A stretch of DNA of 64,000 nt from JAPOUP01 sp965199865 (GTDB lineage: Bacteria; Pseudomonadota; Alphaproteobacteria; Rhodobacterales; Rhodobacteraceae), in assembly GCA_965199865.1 (NCBI GenBank), contig CBDATU010000021.1, positions 31,626-95,625 on the forward strand, written 5' to 3'. The notes beneath the pieces were generated by a model, which saw nothing but the letters and a program-made list of their open reading frames with translations, made no database searches and was not told where the DNA came from. Positions 44,449-54,580 of this stretch are shown here, piece by piece. Position numbers and translations under genes: made by a program. The number at the start of each line of letters is the position of its first letter. The first letter of the stretch is position 1.

Positions 44449-45399
44449 ATGTATATAAATCGCCGGTTCCAATTCAGAGATCAAGGAACCATAACCGCCG
44501 CCTGCTGTTTCGTTGACAAATCGACAGGATAGCGACCATCGCTCCGTGCAGCGTTCTCTGGAGGTATGGCACCCCGTTCACCGACAGGTGAATCGCGGGT
44601 ATCGACACTGAAAACATCAAAACCCCAAATTCCTCGCCGGTGGGCTGCGGCCTCTCTCGTTCGCAGCATCACCATCAATGCCCAACGCCATTTCGCCGTC
44701 ATCTCCTCGAAACGGCAACCTAGGTCAGGAATCGGCAGACTGAAGAAGAGAACTATACTGTTGCCACCCAGTTACCCGGAATCGGTCATGGTTGATGACC
44801 CGAAAACTGTCCGCGCTGTTTCCGTTGGCTCGACTAAGGGTCGTTGTGCATTCCGGCGAAATTCTGGTAACACGCTGTAGAAACGCGATGTTTACCCGAA
44901 AGAATCCCTGGCTGGGCTCCTGCGTCCGCAACCGAAGCTCGTCATTGGTTGACGATGGTCTCTTGGGAAAGCCTCCTCGCGGCCCCTGCTGCGAAGCGAT
45001 GTCCTGTAGGAAAGTTCATCGCCAGACCCTTCGGAACTGGTACTGGAGACCTGCTGGGCTCCCCGAATTTCCCGAACCGCTGGCACGGGAACTTTCGGGA
45101 AGCGGATTGATCCGCGGCTGATAGAGGTTCAGATGCCGTGTTGATGTGTCCGCCCTGTCGACCCCATTTCGGGTTCATTGTTCGATTGAGCGCAGATACG
45201 AATTACTCATTGGGTGAATCTTAGTGGGCGTAGCGCTCTTGGGCAGCCCGGTCTGAAAGATAGGGGTTGCGGACCAGTATGCGAACGATCGGGTGACCCA
45301 TCGCATAGGTCCTGTTCATTTGAGTTGCGATAACATAGGCATTCCGCCAGATTCACTTTGCGGGCGAACAGATGGGGTCCGCATTGAGGGAGAGCAGGG
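44449..45399. other. Intergenic region with IS1595-end relic
   Basis: No supported gene in about 950 bp. The only recognisable piece is an IS1595-type left-end relic starting at 44827. The segment just before 45400 should hold the promoter of the ABC exporter operon, but no clear hexamers stand out. Confidence 0.45.
44827..44945 (+). repeat. Relic of an IS1595-type left end
   Basis: It begins GGCTC and then, as in the IS copy at 42071, carries CTGGTAACACGCTGTAGAAA (compare CGGTAACACGTTGCGGAAAA), a CCCGAAAGAATCC block and GGGCTCCTGCGTCCGC (compare GGACTTGCGTCCGC). The similarity is about 60% over 110 bp by eye. No transposase follows. Confidence 0.6.
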
Positions 45400-46329
45400 A
45401 TGTCCGGGATCGTCGAGGTCAGGAACCTCACCAAAGTATATGAGGACGGGTTCGAAGCACTGAAACGCGTTTCCCTCGAGATTAGGGAAGGGGAAATCCT
45501 GGCACTTCTCGGCCCGAATGGTGCGGGAAAGACCACTCTGATTTCAACGATCTGCGGGATCACGAATCCAACCTCGGGGCATATCCGGGTAGGAGAGTAT
45601 GACGTAGTGACGGACTGGCGCGAGGCGCGGAAGCTGATCGGTCTGGTGCCGCAGGAGATCACCCTGGAGCCGTTTGAATTCGTTGGAAACACTGTCAGGT
45701 TTTCGCGTGGGCTGTTCGGCAAGGCACCAGATGAAAGTCTCGTCGATCAGGTTCTGAGCGATCTCTCGTTACTGGAGAAGAAGGGAGCAAGAAATTCCGA
45801 ACTGTCTGGTGGTATGCGCCGGCGGGTCCTGATCGCCAAGGCCCTCGTGCACGAGCCACGCGTTCTGTTCCTTGATGAGCCGACCGCCGGCGTCGATGTC
45901 GAGTTGAGACGCGACATGTGGCAATTGGTTGAGCGTCTCCGCAGCGACGGCGTGACCATCATTCTGACAACGCACTACATCGAGGAAGCCGAAGCGATTG
46001 CGGATCGGGTTGCCGTGATACGGAAGGGCGAAATTCTGCTGGTCGAGGAAAAGATGAAATTGATGCAGCGCATGGGGCGGAAGGTGCTGAAAGTCGAACT
46101 GAGGGATCCGATTGATGTCGTGCCTGAGGAACTGTCGCCCTTTGGTTTGACCAGCGTCGATGAAGGGCGTGCCCTGATCTACACCTATGATACCGGAGGT
46201 GCACGGACGGGAATCACGCGCCTTCTGGCATCTCTGCAGTCCGCCGGGCTGATGCTGGTGGACCTGCAGACTACACAAAGCTCACTTGAGGATATTTTTG
46301 TCGATCTGGTGAAGGAACCTGTGGAATGA
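45400..46329 (+). CDS. ABC-2 type exporter ATP-binding protein (YadG-like)
   Basis: A 309-residue ABC ATPase: Walker A GPNGAGKTT, Q-loop GLVPQEI, signature LSGGMRRRVLIA, Walker B VLFLDEPTAGVD, His switch LTTHYIEEAEAIADR. A C-terminal extension of about 80 residues (LIYTYDTGGARTGITRLL) is typical of YadG/CcmA-type exporters. GGGAGAGCAGGG precedes ATG 45400. Its stop overlaps the permease gene by 4 bp. The cargo is unknown. Confidence 0.92.
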   Translation: MSGIVEVRNLTKVYEDGFEALKRVSLEIREGEILALLGPNGAGKTTLISTICGITNPTSGHIRVGEYDVVTDWREARKLIGLVPQEITLEPFEFVGNTVRFSRGLFGKAPDESLVDQVLSDLSLLEKKGARNSELSGGMRRRVLIAKALVHEPRVLFLDEPTAGVDVELRRDMWQLVERLRSDGVTIILTTHYIEEAEAIADRVAVIRKGEILLVEEKMKLMQRMGRKVLKVELRDPIDVVPEELSPFGLTSVDEGRALIYTYDTGGARTGITRLLASLQSAGLMLVDLQTTQSSLEDIFVDLVKEPVE

Positions 46330-47087
46330 ACTGGTATGGAATGGCTGCGGTCTGGCGGTTTGAAATGGGTCGCTTTTTCCGATCGCTTGCTCAATCGATC
46401 GTCTCCCCGGTTCTGGCCACCTCGCTGTATTTCGTGGTCTTTGGAGCGGCAATCGGCAGCCGCATTACCGAAATCGAAGGCGTGTCCTACGGCGCGTTCA
46501 TCGTGCCTGGACTGATCATGCTGACCGTGTTGCAGCAGTCGATCCAGAACGCGGGTTTCGGCATTTACTTCCCGAAATTCATCGGAACGATCTTCGAGGT
46601 CCTGTCGGCTCCAATGTCTTCATTTGAGATCGTTGTCGGCTATGTTGGCGCGGCGACGGTGAAGTCGCTATTGATCGGGATGATCATTCTGGCCACGTCA
46701 TTTGTCTTCGTGGATATAACGATCCAGCATCCTGTTTGGATGATCGCGTTTCTCTTTCTGACAGCCTTTAGTTTTTCGCTCCTCGGGTTCATCCTTGGCA
46801 TCTGGGCGAGGACCTTTGAACAGCTGAACCTTGTACCGCTTCTTGTCGTGACGCCACTGGTCTTCCTTGGCGGTTCCTTCTATTCGATCACCATGCTGCC
46901 ACCGGTCTGGCAGACCGTGTCGATGTTCAATCCGGTGCTCTATCTTGTATCAGGTTTTCGCTGGTCCTTCTTTGGAACGGCGGATGTGCCCGTGGCAGCG
47001 AGCCTATTGGCCATTCTGGCGTTTGCCGTAGCCTGTCTGGCGATCGTTTGGTGGATTTTCCGAACTGGATATCGGCTGAAGACCTGA
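46326..47087 (+). CDS. ABC-2 type exporter permease (YadH-like)
   Basis: A 253-residue membrane protein with about six helices. ETEIEGVSYGAFIVPGLIMLTVLQQSIQNAGFGIYFPK-like and FLGGSFYSITMLPPVWQTVSMFNPVLYLVSGFRWSFFG segments are the ABC-2 family hallmarks (the G-x-F-x-P-x-x-x-L-P motif). It pairs with the upstream ATPase. No accessory protein is linked. Confidence 0.9.
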   Translation: MNWYGMAAVWRFEMGRFFRSLAQSIVSPVLATSLYFVVFGAAIGSRITEIEGVSYGAFIVPGLIMLTVLQQSIQNAGFGIYFPKFIGTIFEVLSAPMSSFEIVVGYVGAATVKSLLIGMIILATSFVFVDITIQHPVWMIAFLFLTAFSFSLLGFILGIWARTFEQLNLVPLLVVTPLVFLGGSFYSITMLPPVWQTVSMFNPVLYLVSGFRWSFFGTADVPVAASLLAILAFAVACLAIVWWIFRTGYRLKT

Positions 47088-48395
47088 GTGGCAGGAAGTC
47101 AGCCGGAACGCGGTCTTCGCAATGACCTGCGCTGTCGAGGGCCATCTCCGGTCGCGCTCCATCGCTTGGCATTGTAAGTCATCGACCTATCACAGCCGGT
47201 TTGCGACTTCCTGGAGCCTGGTTCTGATCCTGCAGTGAGTCTGTTCCACGCTTAATGGATTCTGCTGTTGGGGTGATCCGGGTTTGGCGTGATTTCAATG
47301 GGTTATGGAGAGATGGACCGGAAACCGCGACACAGCGTCCCCGCATGGAACAATTGTTGACCGGTCAGGCTGCACAATTCCCTGGGTCCTCGCTCACATT
47401 TGCATACACAGGAAACACGACTGCAACCGGACACGGATCCGGACCATCCAGCCCACCCGAAACGGCAGCACGGCTGGGCGGAATGTCGTCCGCCATGCCG
47501 GAACCAGCACTGAAGCCGCAGCTCGCGGATGGCTCGCCACCATCATCAAGGAAATTCGCCAGAACGATGCACCGAGCCCATCGAAACCGCTGCCAGAACA
47601 CCGGGCCAGAGCGGTTGGGTGTCGAACCCTACGGGTGCCGCGAACGGATCCGTACCTGTCTGGACATGCGCGAGGCGTTTGAACGGCCGTGTCGGACCAC
47701 GGGATGAGACAGGCTGCTGGCAGCCCAGTATCGCATCCTGCGCGACCCATGCCCGCCCACATCGTCCAGCCTGTCGGCGGATGCGGTACCGTCATGGCCT
47801 CTCTCGAGATGCCGGGGTCATTCTCGAGCTGAACCTGGACCATCGGATCATGGGCCAGCTCAAAGACAGCGTCGTCGTGACCGTTTTCAGCATTTCCCAT
47901 GACCGCGCCCAGGACCGGCTGCCCGAATTTCCAACAGTCTTCCTCATGGACCCTACGCCCCTGTATTTCGAGAGCGGCAGGGAAGAACCCGCCGATGGCC
48001 CGGAGAAACCGCTGCGCTTCAGGGGCGCGGCAGGGTCGGTAGACCTTACTGGAACCAGATCCCTCCGCTTTCCCATCCCCGCGGAGGAACTGCCGGTCGG
48101 CTACGGCCCATTCCCGGTAACCTCGCCGTGGGCAGCCCCTGAAGCCACTGATCAGGGAGCTTACGAGCCGCCACACCGTCACTGTCGTTACCGATGTCGG
48201 CATGCCCGGCCTCGGGCATCCGGATCCGTTAAGTCGACTGAATCTGTCCCACGTTCATTGTCGCTCCATAGTCCACATTTGTCAGAAAATTCACCATGGG
48301 GAAGCCCTGGTAGGTGACAGGTCCCTCCTTGAGTGCGGGATTGGGTTGGGCTAGGATGTGAAGGTGCACATCTGCGCGTTTTCAGGAGAGATGCC
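47088..48395. other. Decayed DNA between the exporter and the desaturase
   Basis: About 1.3 kb without an assignable gene. A plus-strand stretch near 47815-48140 has coding-like codon use (VILELNLDHRIMGQLKDS onward), but I recognise no family and the antisense frames are equally open. The 5' side looks like several broken frames. It probably contains a fragment of an inactivated gene. AGGAGAG at 48384-48390 is the ribosome binding site of the desaturase. Confidence 0.4.
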
Positions 48396-49478
48396 ATGGC
48401 CTCCACTTCGCCAGTAACGGCCCCCGGCGCCCTTGATGTTCTTCTTCGCAGGGCGGCCGCGAAGAATTCAAAGAAGCGGTGGAGAGCGCTTCTGGCACCC
48501 TACGAGGGAGCGGACAACCTCCGCAGCATTATCCAGCTTTGCGTTACGCTAGTGCTGTACGGGGTTGCCTGGGTGGTCCTGCTCTGGACTGTAGAGGTGA
48601 GCTACTGGCTGACCGCCCTTGTGGCGCTTCCAGCTGGTGGCCTTGCGGTGCGCCTTGTCGTCCTCCAGCATGACTGCGGCCACGGCTCGTTCTTCACGTC
48701 GCGCCGGGCATGCGACGCTGTCGGCCGACTGATTGGGGTACCAGTCATGGTTCCCTACGACTATTGGCGGTCGACCCACGCCGGACACCACTCGCATTCG
48801 GGGAACCTTGACAGGCGAACCGGTGGCGACGTCGACACGCTCACTGTGGAGGAGTACGAGGCGCAGGACTGGTGGGGCAGGGCACGGTACTGGGTGGTGC
48901 GCAATCCATTCATGATGATCGGCGTCCTTATCATGATCCAGTTCGTTCTGATTCACCGCTTTCCCCTGGGCATGCCGCGCTCCCGCAGGCGGGAGTGGCG
49001 GTCGGTGTGGTGGGTGAACGCGGCGCTTGTGGCAATTCTCGCCGGAATCTGGCTTTTCGCTGGTGCCGAACTTCTTCTGCAGGTCCTTATCGTCCAGGGG
49101 ATGGTGATGCTGGTCGCAGGCTCTTTCGCAGCGTGGCTGAACCACGTCCAGCACCAGTTCGAAGACGCCTACTGGCACCGTGCAGGGGAGTGGGATTTCT
49201 TCGAGGCGGGACTTCGCGGGGCGTCTTGGCTGGATCTGCCAGGCCCACTCCGTTGGCTGACGGCGAGCATTGGGTTGCATCATGTGCACCATTTGAGCAC
49301 ACGGATCCCGAACTACCGACTCCAGCGCTGCCACGACGAGAATCCGGAGCTCTGGTCGGTTCACCGTATCACACTGCGGGAGGGGTTCAGGGCGCTCCAT
49401 CTTGCGTTGTGGGACGAGCGTAGTGGCCGCCTGATCTCGTTCGGCGAGTACCGCCGGATGGGGCAGGGGGCCACCTGA
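48396..49478 (+). CDS. Membrane fatty-acid desaturase
   Basis: A 360-residue acyl-lipid desaturase with the three histidine boxes: HDCGHGS (about residue 90), HAGHHSHSG (about 126) and HHVHHLS (about 295), separated by hydrophobic segments as in DesA-like delta-12 enzymes. It introduces a double bond into membrane lipids using iron and electrons from ferredoxin or a similar donor. ATG 48396 has AGGAGAG 5 bp upstream; the nearby ATG 48391 is out of frame. It stands alone, flanked by non-coding DNA. Confidence 0.9.
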   Translation: MASTSPVTAPGALDVLLRRAAAKNSKKRWRALLAPYEGADNLRSIIQLCVTLVLYGVAWVVLLWTVEVSYWLTALVALPAGGLAVRLVVLQHDCGHGSFFTSRRACDAVGRLIGVPVMVPYDYWRSTHAGHHSHSGNLDRRTGGDVDTLTVEEYEAQDWWGRARYWVVRNPFMMIGVLIMIQFVLIHRFPLGMPRSRRREWRSVWWVNAALVAILAGIWLFAGAELLLQVLIVQGMVMLVAGSFAAWLNHVQHQFEDAYWHRAGEWDFFEAGLRGASWLDLPGPLRWLTASIGLHHVHHLSTRIPNYRLQRCHDENPELWSVHRITLREGFRALHLALWDERSGRLISFGEYRRMGQGAT

Positions 49479-50182
49479 ACATCTGCCGCCTTCGGCCAGT
49501 GCCTTGTCGCGTCCTGCATGGTTCTGGCGCGGTGGATGGGAGAGGCTCGGATGTAACCGACCGCATATCATGGGCGGTACAACACACATTGCGGCCGCAG
49601 GGTTGAACCGGGGTGCGGAAAGCGGGGCGGTGGGAAATCGGGCCTGACATGCCCGGTCCCGGCCGATATATCAGCCTGCCCGTGCCTTCGCGGAAATACC
49701 GGATATCGTAATGGCGCGGGATGGTGGCACGGACCCTACTGGCGTTCCTCGGGTGGGCTGACCGGGAGCACCTTCACCGGCGCCGCCTCTCCTTCCCGGC
49801 CCAGTTTTCCCTTCGGCTCCGGATACGCCGCGGGTCCCACCGGAGCGGCGCCGCTCCTTCGGAGCCCACGCAGCCAACCGTGGAAGGCATCGCGGACGGG
49901 AAAGGCGGATCCGGTACGGATCGCGTGGGCCTTCCTCCGTCCGGCGGGAGCGGGACGTTCGTACACCGCCGCCAGCATCGCCTGGTTGCTGGCGCAGGAT
50001 GCCTGGCAGCTGTGCCTGCTGGTCGACCGTCAGGGGGGAATTCCGGTTGGGCATGCCAGTAAATGAAACCCGAATTCGGGACATCAGGCATAAATCAATG
50101 ACCTGCAGTTCAAATCTCTGAAGTCTGGGGGATCCACGGCCGAGCGTTTCGTCCACCGCGCATCCTCAGGGCAGCCAATAGA
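49479..50182. other. Intergenic/decayed region
   Basis: About 700 bp between convergent desaturase and cox genes. Overlapping frames on both strands have no recognisable motif, and the GC-rich block 49770-50060 may be a gene fragment. Nothing firm is visible. Confidence 0.4.
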
Positions 50183-50208
50183 AAACCCCCGCCTAAAGAC
50201 GGGGGTTT
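50183..50208 (-). terminator. Rho-independent terminator of the cox operon
   Basis: AAACCCCCG (50183-50191) and CGGGGGTTT (50200-50208) form a perfect 9-bp stem with an 8-base loop, 22 bp after the coxM stop. On the minus strand the stem ends in TTT followed by TC, a short T-run; it could work in both directions. Confidence 0.8.
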
Positions 50209-50230
50209 CCGGTTGTAAGAATGCGTTGGG

Positions 50231-51022
50231 TCAGGCCAAGGCAACAGCCCGCTTCGTCATGACCCTGATGAGGTTTGCACGATACTCCGCTGAGCCATGC
50301 AGGTCCGACATCAGGTTATCCGACGACACATCGACGCCGTCCGCAGCCTCAGCCGAGAAGTCGGCTGCCAGCGCGGCCTCAAGTCCGGCATGGCGGAACA
50401 CCCCATCCGACCCTGCGCCTGTCACCGCAACACGAACGCCACCACCCATTTTCGCGACGAAAACGCCTACCATGGCGAAGCGTGAGGCGGGGTTCGGGAA
50501 CTTGGCGTAGGCTGAGCGTTCCGCCCGCGAAAAAGTCACGCCTGTGATGACCTCACCTCCGTCCAGCGCTGTCTCGAACAGGCCGGTGAAGAAGTCATCC
50601 GCTGCGATTCTTCGCCTGTTGGTCGTGATTTCCGCGCCAAGGCCCAGGACTGCAGCCGGGTAGTCCGCCGCGGGATCATTGTTGGCGATGGAGCCGCCAA
50701 TGGTCCCTCTGTGCCGAACCGCCGGATCGCCGATTCCGGCCGCGACGGTGGCAACGGCCGGTGCGTGCGCCTTTACATTGGAATCGTCCGCAACCTCCGC
50801 ATGGGTCGTCATCGCACCGATCACCACATCCGTGCCCGAAAGCGAGACGCCGGAAAGACCCGCGCCTGCAAGGCTGACCAGATCTGAGGGCGCTGCCAGG
50901 CGCTGCCTGATGGTCGGAAGAAGCGTCTGACCTCCAGCCAGAAGCGCGCCATCGGCTGCGGCGGCAACTTTTGCGGCGGCCTCGTCCGCCGAGGCAGATC
51001 TCTGAAAGTTCATTGCATACAT
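50231..51022 (-). CDS. coxM: CO dehydrogenase-type medium (FAD) subunit
   Basis: A 263-residue FAD subunit of a molybdenum hydroxylase. AAADGALLAGGQTLLPTIRQRLAAPSDLVSLA and the AGIGDPAVRHRGTIGGSIANNDPAADYPA block give the two FAD pyrophosphate-binding motifs (AGGQ and TIGG). GGGGAGA lies before ATG 51022. It passes electrons from the 2Fe-2S subunit to the acceptor. It is the last gene of coxG-S-L-M, followed by a terminator. Confidence 0.92.
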   Translation of the reverse strand: MYAMNFQRSASADEAAAKVAAAADGALLAGGQTLLPTIRQRLAAPSDLVSLAGAGLSGVSLSGTDVVIGAMTTHAEVADDSNVKAHAPAVATVAAGIGDPAVRHRGTIGGSIANNDPAADYPAAVLGLGAEITTNRRRIAADDFFTGLFETALDGGEVITGVTFSRAERSAYAKFPNPASRFAMVGVFVAKMGGGVRVAVTGAGSDGVFRHAGLEAALAADFSAEAADGVDVSSDNLMSDLHGSAEYRANLIRVMTKRAVALA

Positions 51023-51036
51023 ATCGAGTATCTCCC

Positions 51037-53397
51037 CTATTCAGCTGCCATTGAGGAACTACTGGCCTGGATCGCCGTCCAGACCGCTGCCGGTGTGGCT
51101 GGCATTTCCAGATTCTCGGTTCCGATGGCATCGGTTATCGCGTTGATGATCGCTGGCGGCGAACCAATGGCACCCGCCTCGCCGCACCCCTTGATGCCAA
51201 GCGGGTTGTTCGGGCAGGCGGTCGTGTTGTGCTCGATCCGATAGCTGACGACATCGTCAGCCCGTGGCATGGTATAGTCCATGTATGAAGCCGTCAGAAG
51301 CTGGCCATCTTCATCATAGACGACTTTCTCCAGCAGTGCCTGACCAACACCCTGGGCCACGCCTCCATGGACCTGTCCCTCCACGATCATCGGATTGATG
51401 AGTGTGCCGAAATCGTCGGCCGCGACGAACTGGCAGAGCTCTACCGCTCCGGTTTCCGGATCAACCTCGACTTCGGCGATATAGGTGCCGGCCGGGAAGG
51501 TGAAATTCACCGGATCGTAGAACGCACCTTCCTTGAGACCAGGCTCCATGCCGTCAGGCAGGTTATGCGCCGTATAGGCCGCAAGCCCGACCTCGTGCCA
51601 ACCCATGCCCTTGTTGGTGCCCGGAACCTTTACCTGACTGTCCTCGAACACAAGTTCGTCCTCATTCGCATCAAGGTGATGCGCGGCGATCTTGCGAACC
51701 TTGACCTCCACTTTGTCCATCGCCTTGACGATGGCCGACATGCCGACGGCTCCTGAACGGGATCCATAGGTACCCATCCCGAACTGCACCTTGTCGGTGT
51801 CGCCATGAACGATTGAGACATTTTCGATCGGAACCGAGAAGCGTTCGGCCACAATCTGGGCAAAGGTGGTCTCATGCCCCTGGCCGTGGCTGTGCGAGCC
51901 CGTCAGGATCTCGATTGTACCCACCGGATTTACCCGAACTTCTGCCGATTCCCAGAGGCCCACGCCAGCGCCAAGCGAGCCAACGGCCGCCGAAGGGGCG
52001 ATACCGCATGCCTCGATATAGGAGGAATATCCCAGTCCCCGCAATTTGCCGCGAGCCGCCGCCTCCGCTTTCCGCGCGGCGAATCCGGCAACATCGGCTG
52101 CCGCCTGCGCTTTGTCCATGTTGCCGGCGAAATCCCCGCAGTCATAGGCCATGATGACCGGCGTCTGGTGCGGAAACTCCTGAACGAAGTTCCTGCGCCG
52201 GAGTTCGGCCGGATCCATGCCCATCTCCCGCGCTGCTTTTTCGATGAGGCGTTCGATCAGGTAACAGGCTTCCGGGCGACCAGCGCCGCGATAGGCATCC
52301 ACGGGAGCGGTGTTGGTATAAACCGCACGTACGTTGCAGTGGATGTTTGAAATGTCATACTGACCCGAAAGGAGTGTCGCATAGAGATAGGTCGGTACGG
52401 CTGAGGAGAACAGCGACATATAGGCGCCGAAATTCGCGATCGTATCCACCTTGAAGCCCGTGATCCTGCCGTCGGCGTCAAAACCCATCCTAGCGGTCGT
52501 GATATGGTCGCGCCCATGGGCGTCGGTCATGAATGCTTCGGATCGGGTCGATGTCCATTTGACGGAACGGTTGGTCTTCATCGAGGCCCAGAGGCAGACG
52601 ATCTCTTCAGGATAGATGTAGATTTTTGAACCGAACCCCCCTCCCACATCCGGTGCGATCACCCGGAGCTTGTGCTCAGGTGCAACCTGGTAGAAGGCTG
52701 AAAGCACGAGGCGCGCCACATGCGGGTTCTGGCTTGTCGAATAAAGCGTGTAGTGATCCTCGGCTTCGTCAAAGGTCGCGACAGCCGAGCGGGGCTCCAT
52801 GGCGTTGGGTGCCAGCCGGTTGTTCGTCAGCTCAATCGAGGTGACATGGTTCGCGTCCGCGATACCAGTGTCGGTTGCCCCCTGGTCACCGATCTCCCAG
52901 TCATAGATCAGGTTGCCAGGAGCGTTGTCGTGGACCTGCGCCGCACCACTGTCCAGAGCGCTGTCCGCGGCTACGACCGCAGGCAGTACCTCGTAATCGA
53001 CATCAACCGCCTCGGCGGCGGCGCGGGCGGCTTCGTCGGATTCGCCGATCACCACAGCGACGGCGTCACCGACATAGCGCACCTTCTCCGTTGCAAGGGC
53101 CGGCCAGGCCCCCATGTTCATCGGTGAGCCGTCCTTGGAGGTAATGGCCCAGCCACAGATGAGATTGCCGATTCCATCCGCCGCAAGTGCCGCGCCGTCC
53201 AGGACGGCGATGACTCCCGGCATCCCCAACGCGGCGCTGGCGTCTAATCCGCTGACACTGGCATGGGCATGAGGACTACGGACAAAGGCGGCGTAAGCCT
53301 GGTTTTCTGCGCGGACATCATCCGTGTACTTTCCCTTTCCGGTGATGAAGCGCCTGTCTTCCTTCCGCTTTACGCGGGCTCCGATTCCTGTTGACAT
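51037..53397 (-). CDS. coxL: CO dehydrogenase-type large (molybdopterin) subunit, form II
   Basis: A 786-residue molybdenum-cytosine-dinucleotide subunit. GARVKRKEDRRFITGKGKYTDD opens it, GGGFGSK lies near residue 250, and the active-site loop is PVDAYRGAGRPEACYLIERL. AYRGAGR is the form II signature, in contrast to AYRCSFR with the selenylated Cys of true form I CO dehydrogenases. So CO may not be the real substrate. GSHSHGQGHETTFAQ and GCGEAGAIGSPPA are cofactor contacts. ATG 53397 is taken as the start because the family N-terminus begins there. Confidence 0.92.
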   Translation of the reverse strand: MSTGIGARVKRKEDRRFITGKGKYTDDVRAENQAYAAFVRSPHAHASVSGLDASAALGMPGVIAVLDGAALAADGIGNLICGWAITSKDGSPMNMGAWPALATEKVRYVGDAVAVVIGESDEAARAAAEAVDVDYEVLPAVVAADSALDSGAAQVHDNAPGNLIYDWEIGDQGATDTGIADANHVTSIELTNNRLAPNAMEPRSAVATFDEAEDHYTLYSTSQNPHVARLVLSAFYQVAPEHKLRVIAPDVGGGFGSKIYIYPEEIVCLWASMKTNRSVKWTSTRSEAFMTDAHGRDHITTARMGFDADGRITGFKVDTIANFGAYMSLFSSAVPTYLYATLLSGQYDISNIHCNVRAVYTNTAPVDAYRGAGRPEACYLIERLIEKAAREMGMDPAELRRRNFVQEFPHQTPVIMAYDCGDFAGNMDKAQAAADVAGFAARKAEAAARGKLRGLGYSSYIEACGIAPSAAVGSLGAGVGLWESAEVRVNPVGTIEILTGSHSHGQGHETTFAQIVAERFSVPIENVSIVHGDTDKVQFGMGTYGSRSGAVGMSAIVKAMDKVEVKVRKIAAHHLDANEDELVFEDSQVKVPGTNKGMGWHEVGLAAYTAHNLPDGMEPGLKEGAFYDPVNFTFPAGTYIAEVEVDPETGAVELCQFVAADDFGTLINPMIVEGQVHGGVAQGVGQALLEKVVYDEDGQLLTASYMDYTMPRADDVVSYRIEHNTTACPNNPLGIKGCGEAGAIGSPPAIINAITDAIGTENLEMPATPAAVWTAIQASSSSMAAE

Positions 53398-53419
53398 CTC
53401 TGGTTTCTCCCTCGCCCGA

Positions 53420-53890
53420 TCACATTTCGCCAGCGGCCTGCTGGATGGATCTGACAATGTTGTGGTAGCCTGTGCAGCGGCAGATGTTGCCTTCGAGCTC
53501 GTGCCGGATCGCGGCCTCGGTCAGTTCCATGCCTGCAGCCCGGTAGCGATTCACCATGTCGATTCCCGACATGATCATGCCCGGAGTGCAGAAGCCGCAC
53601 TGCAGCCCGTGGTTGTCATTGAACGCCTGCTGCATTGGATGCAGTTCGCCGTTTGAGATGCCTTCGATTGTCGTGACCTCGGTTCCGTCAGCCTCCGCCG
53701 CAAGCATGGTGCACGCCTTGACCGCCTTGCCGTCCACATGGACGACACAGGCACCGCACTGCGACGTGTCACAGCCGATATGCGTGCCAGTGAGCCTCAG
53801 CGTCTCGCGCAGAAAATCCGAAAGGAGCGTTTCGCCGGGTGCATCCCGGGTTACCTCCTTACCGTTCACTGTCAATTTGATCGGGGTCAT
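53420..53890 (-). CDS. coxS: CO dehydrogenase-type small (2Fe-2S) subunit
   Basis: A 156-residue subunit with two [2Fe-2S] clusters: GCDTSQCGACVVHVDGKAVKAC at residues 42-63 and the C-terminal LQCGFCTPGMIMS with ICRCTGYHNIV. The N-terminal TVNGKEVTRDAPGETLLSDFLRETL is typical. It lies 22 bp before coxL and makes the electron bridge from the molybdenum to the FAD subunit. Confidence 0.94.
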   Translation of the reverse strand: MTPIKLTVNGKEVTRDAPGETLLSDFLRETLRLTGTHIGCDTSQCGACVVHVDGKAVKACTMLAAEADGTEVTTIEGISNGELHPMQQAFNDNHGLQCGFCTPGMIMSGIDMVNRYRAAGMELTEAAIRHELEGNICRCTGYHNIVRSIQQAAGEM

Positions 53891-53932
53891 GTCTTCCCTC
53901 CTTTGATGCTTGATGCCGTAATTCGCATCCAG

Positions 53933-54490
53933 TTAGCGAAAAAGCTTCCTGAACCAGCCCTTCTTTGGCTCCTTTGCCTTAGGCTCCTCCGCCACCTCCG
54001 CCGGAGGTTCAGGCTGATGCTCCCTGGAAGGAGCGGGTTCGAAGACGCTGGCAGTCTCGACCTCTTTCTGGAAATTGTCGAAGAACCGATCCGCCATCTT
54101 CCTGGCGAAGCTGTCTATGACCCGACTGCCGAGCTGGGCCAGTTTTCCGCCGACCTTTGCGTCGACATCGTACCTAACCGCTGTACCATTGTCTGCTGGC
54201 GATAGATATACAGTCGCGCCACCATTGCAAAATCCCGCTGGCCCGCCGTTCCCTTCTCCCTGGAGCCTGACAGAGTTGGGCTCATCGATATCCGAGAGCC
54301 TGACAGTGCCCTTGAAAGTTGCCTTGACGGGCCCAACCCGCTGCACGACGATGGCCTTGAACCCCGTTTCCGGCGAGCCCGACAATTCAGTGCAGCCAGG
54401 AATGCTGGCCATCAAAACCTTTGGATCAAGAAGACCGTTCCACACCTCTTCCTGCCTGGCTGCGACGATCCTCGCTTCACGCATTTTCAT
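53933..54490 (-). CDS. coxG: CoxG-like SRPBCC protein
   Basis: A 185-residue SRPBCC-fold protein. The first 145 residues contain VWNGLLDPKVLMASIPGCTELSGS and GKLAQLGSRVIDSFARKMADRFFDNF, the CoxG hallmark. A Pro/Glu-rich linker leads to a basic tail (KKGWFRKLFR) that could bind membrane. CoxG recruits or anchors CO dehydrogenase and may bind quinone at the membrane. It is the first gene of the cox set, with a 90-bp gap from the MxaJ-like gene. Confidence 0.88.
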   Translation of the reverse strand: MKMREARIVAARQEEVWNGLLDPKVLMASIPGCTELSGSPETGFKAIVVQRVGPVKATFKGTVRLSDIDEPNSVRLQGEGNGGPAGFCNGGATVYLSPADNGTAVRYDVDAKVGGKLAQLGSRVIDSFARKMADRFFDNFQKEVETASVFEPAPSREHQPEPPAEVAEEPKAKEPKKGWFRKLFR

Positions 54491-54580
54491 TGTACGCTCC
54501 TGTCTGCCTCTGTAGCGGCTCTGAGTGTAGCGACCTTGGTTCCGAGGTCCAAGGCTTGAAATTCGACCATGCAAGTAATC

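Noticed and set aside
45400..47087. ABC-2 transporter as the NosFY or PQQ-alcohol ABC exporter
   Set aside because: The ATPase has the longer YadG-type C-terminal extension, and no nosD, nosL or PQQ genes adjoin it.
47815..48140. A coding segment with good codon use upstream of the desaturase
   Set aside because: No family recognised, no start with a ribosome binding site, and the antisense frame is equally open; kept only as decayed DNA.
51037..53397. True form I (aerobic) CO dehydrogenase
   Set aside because: The active-site loop is AYRGAGR, not the AYRCSFR that carries the catalytic Cys of form I.
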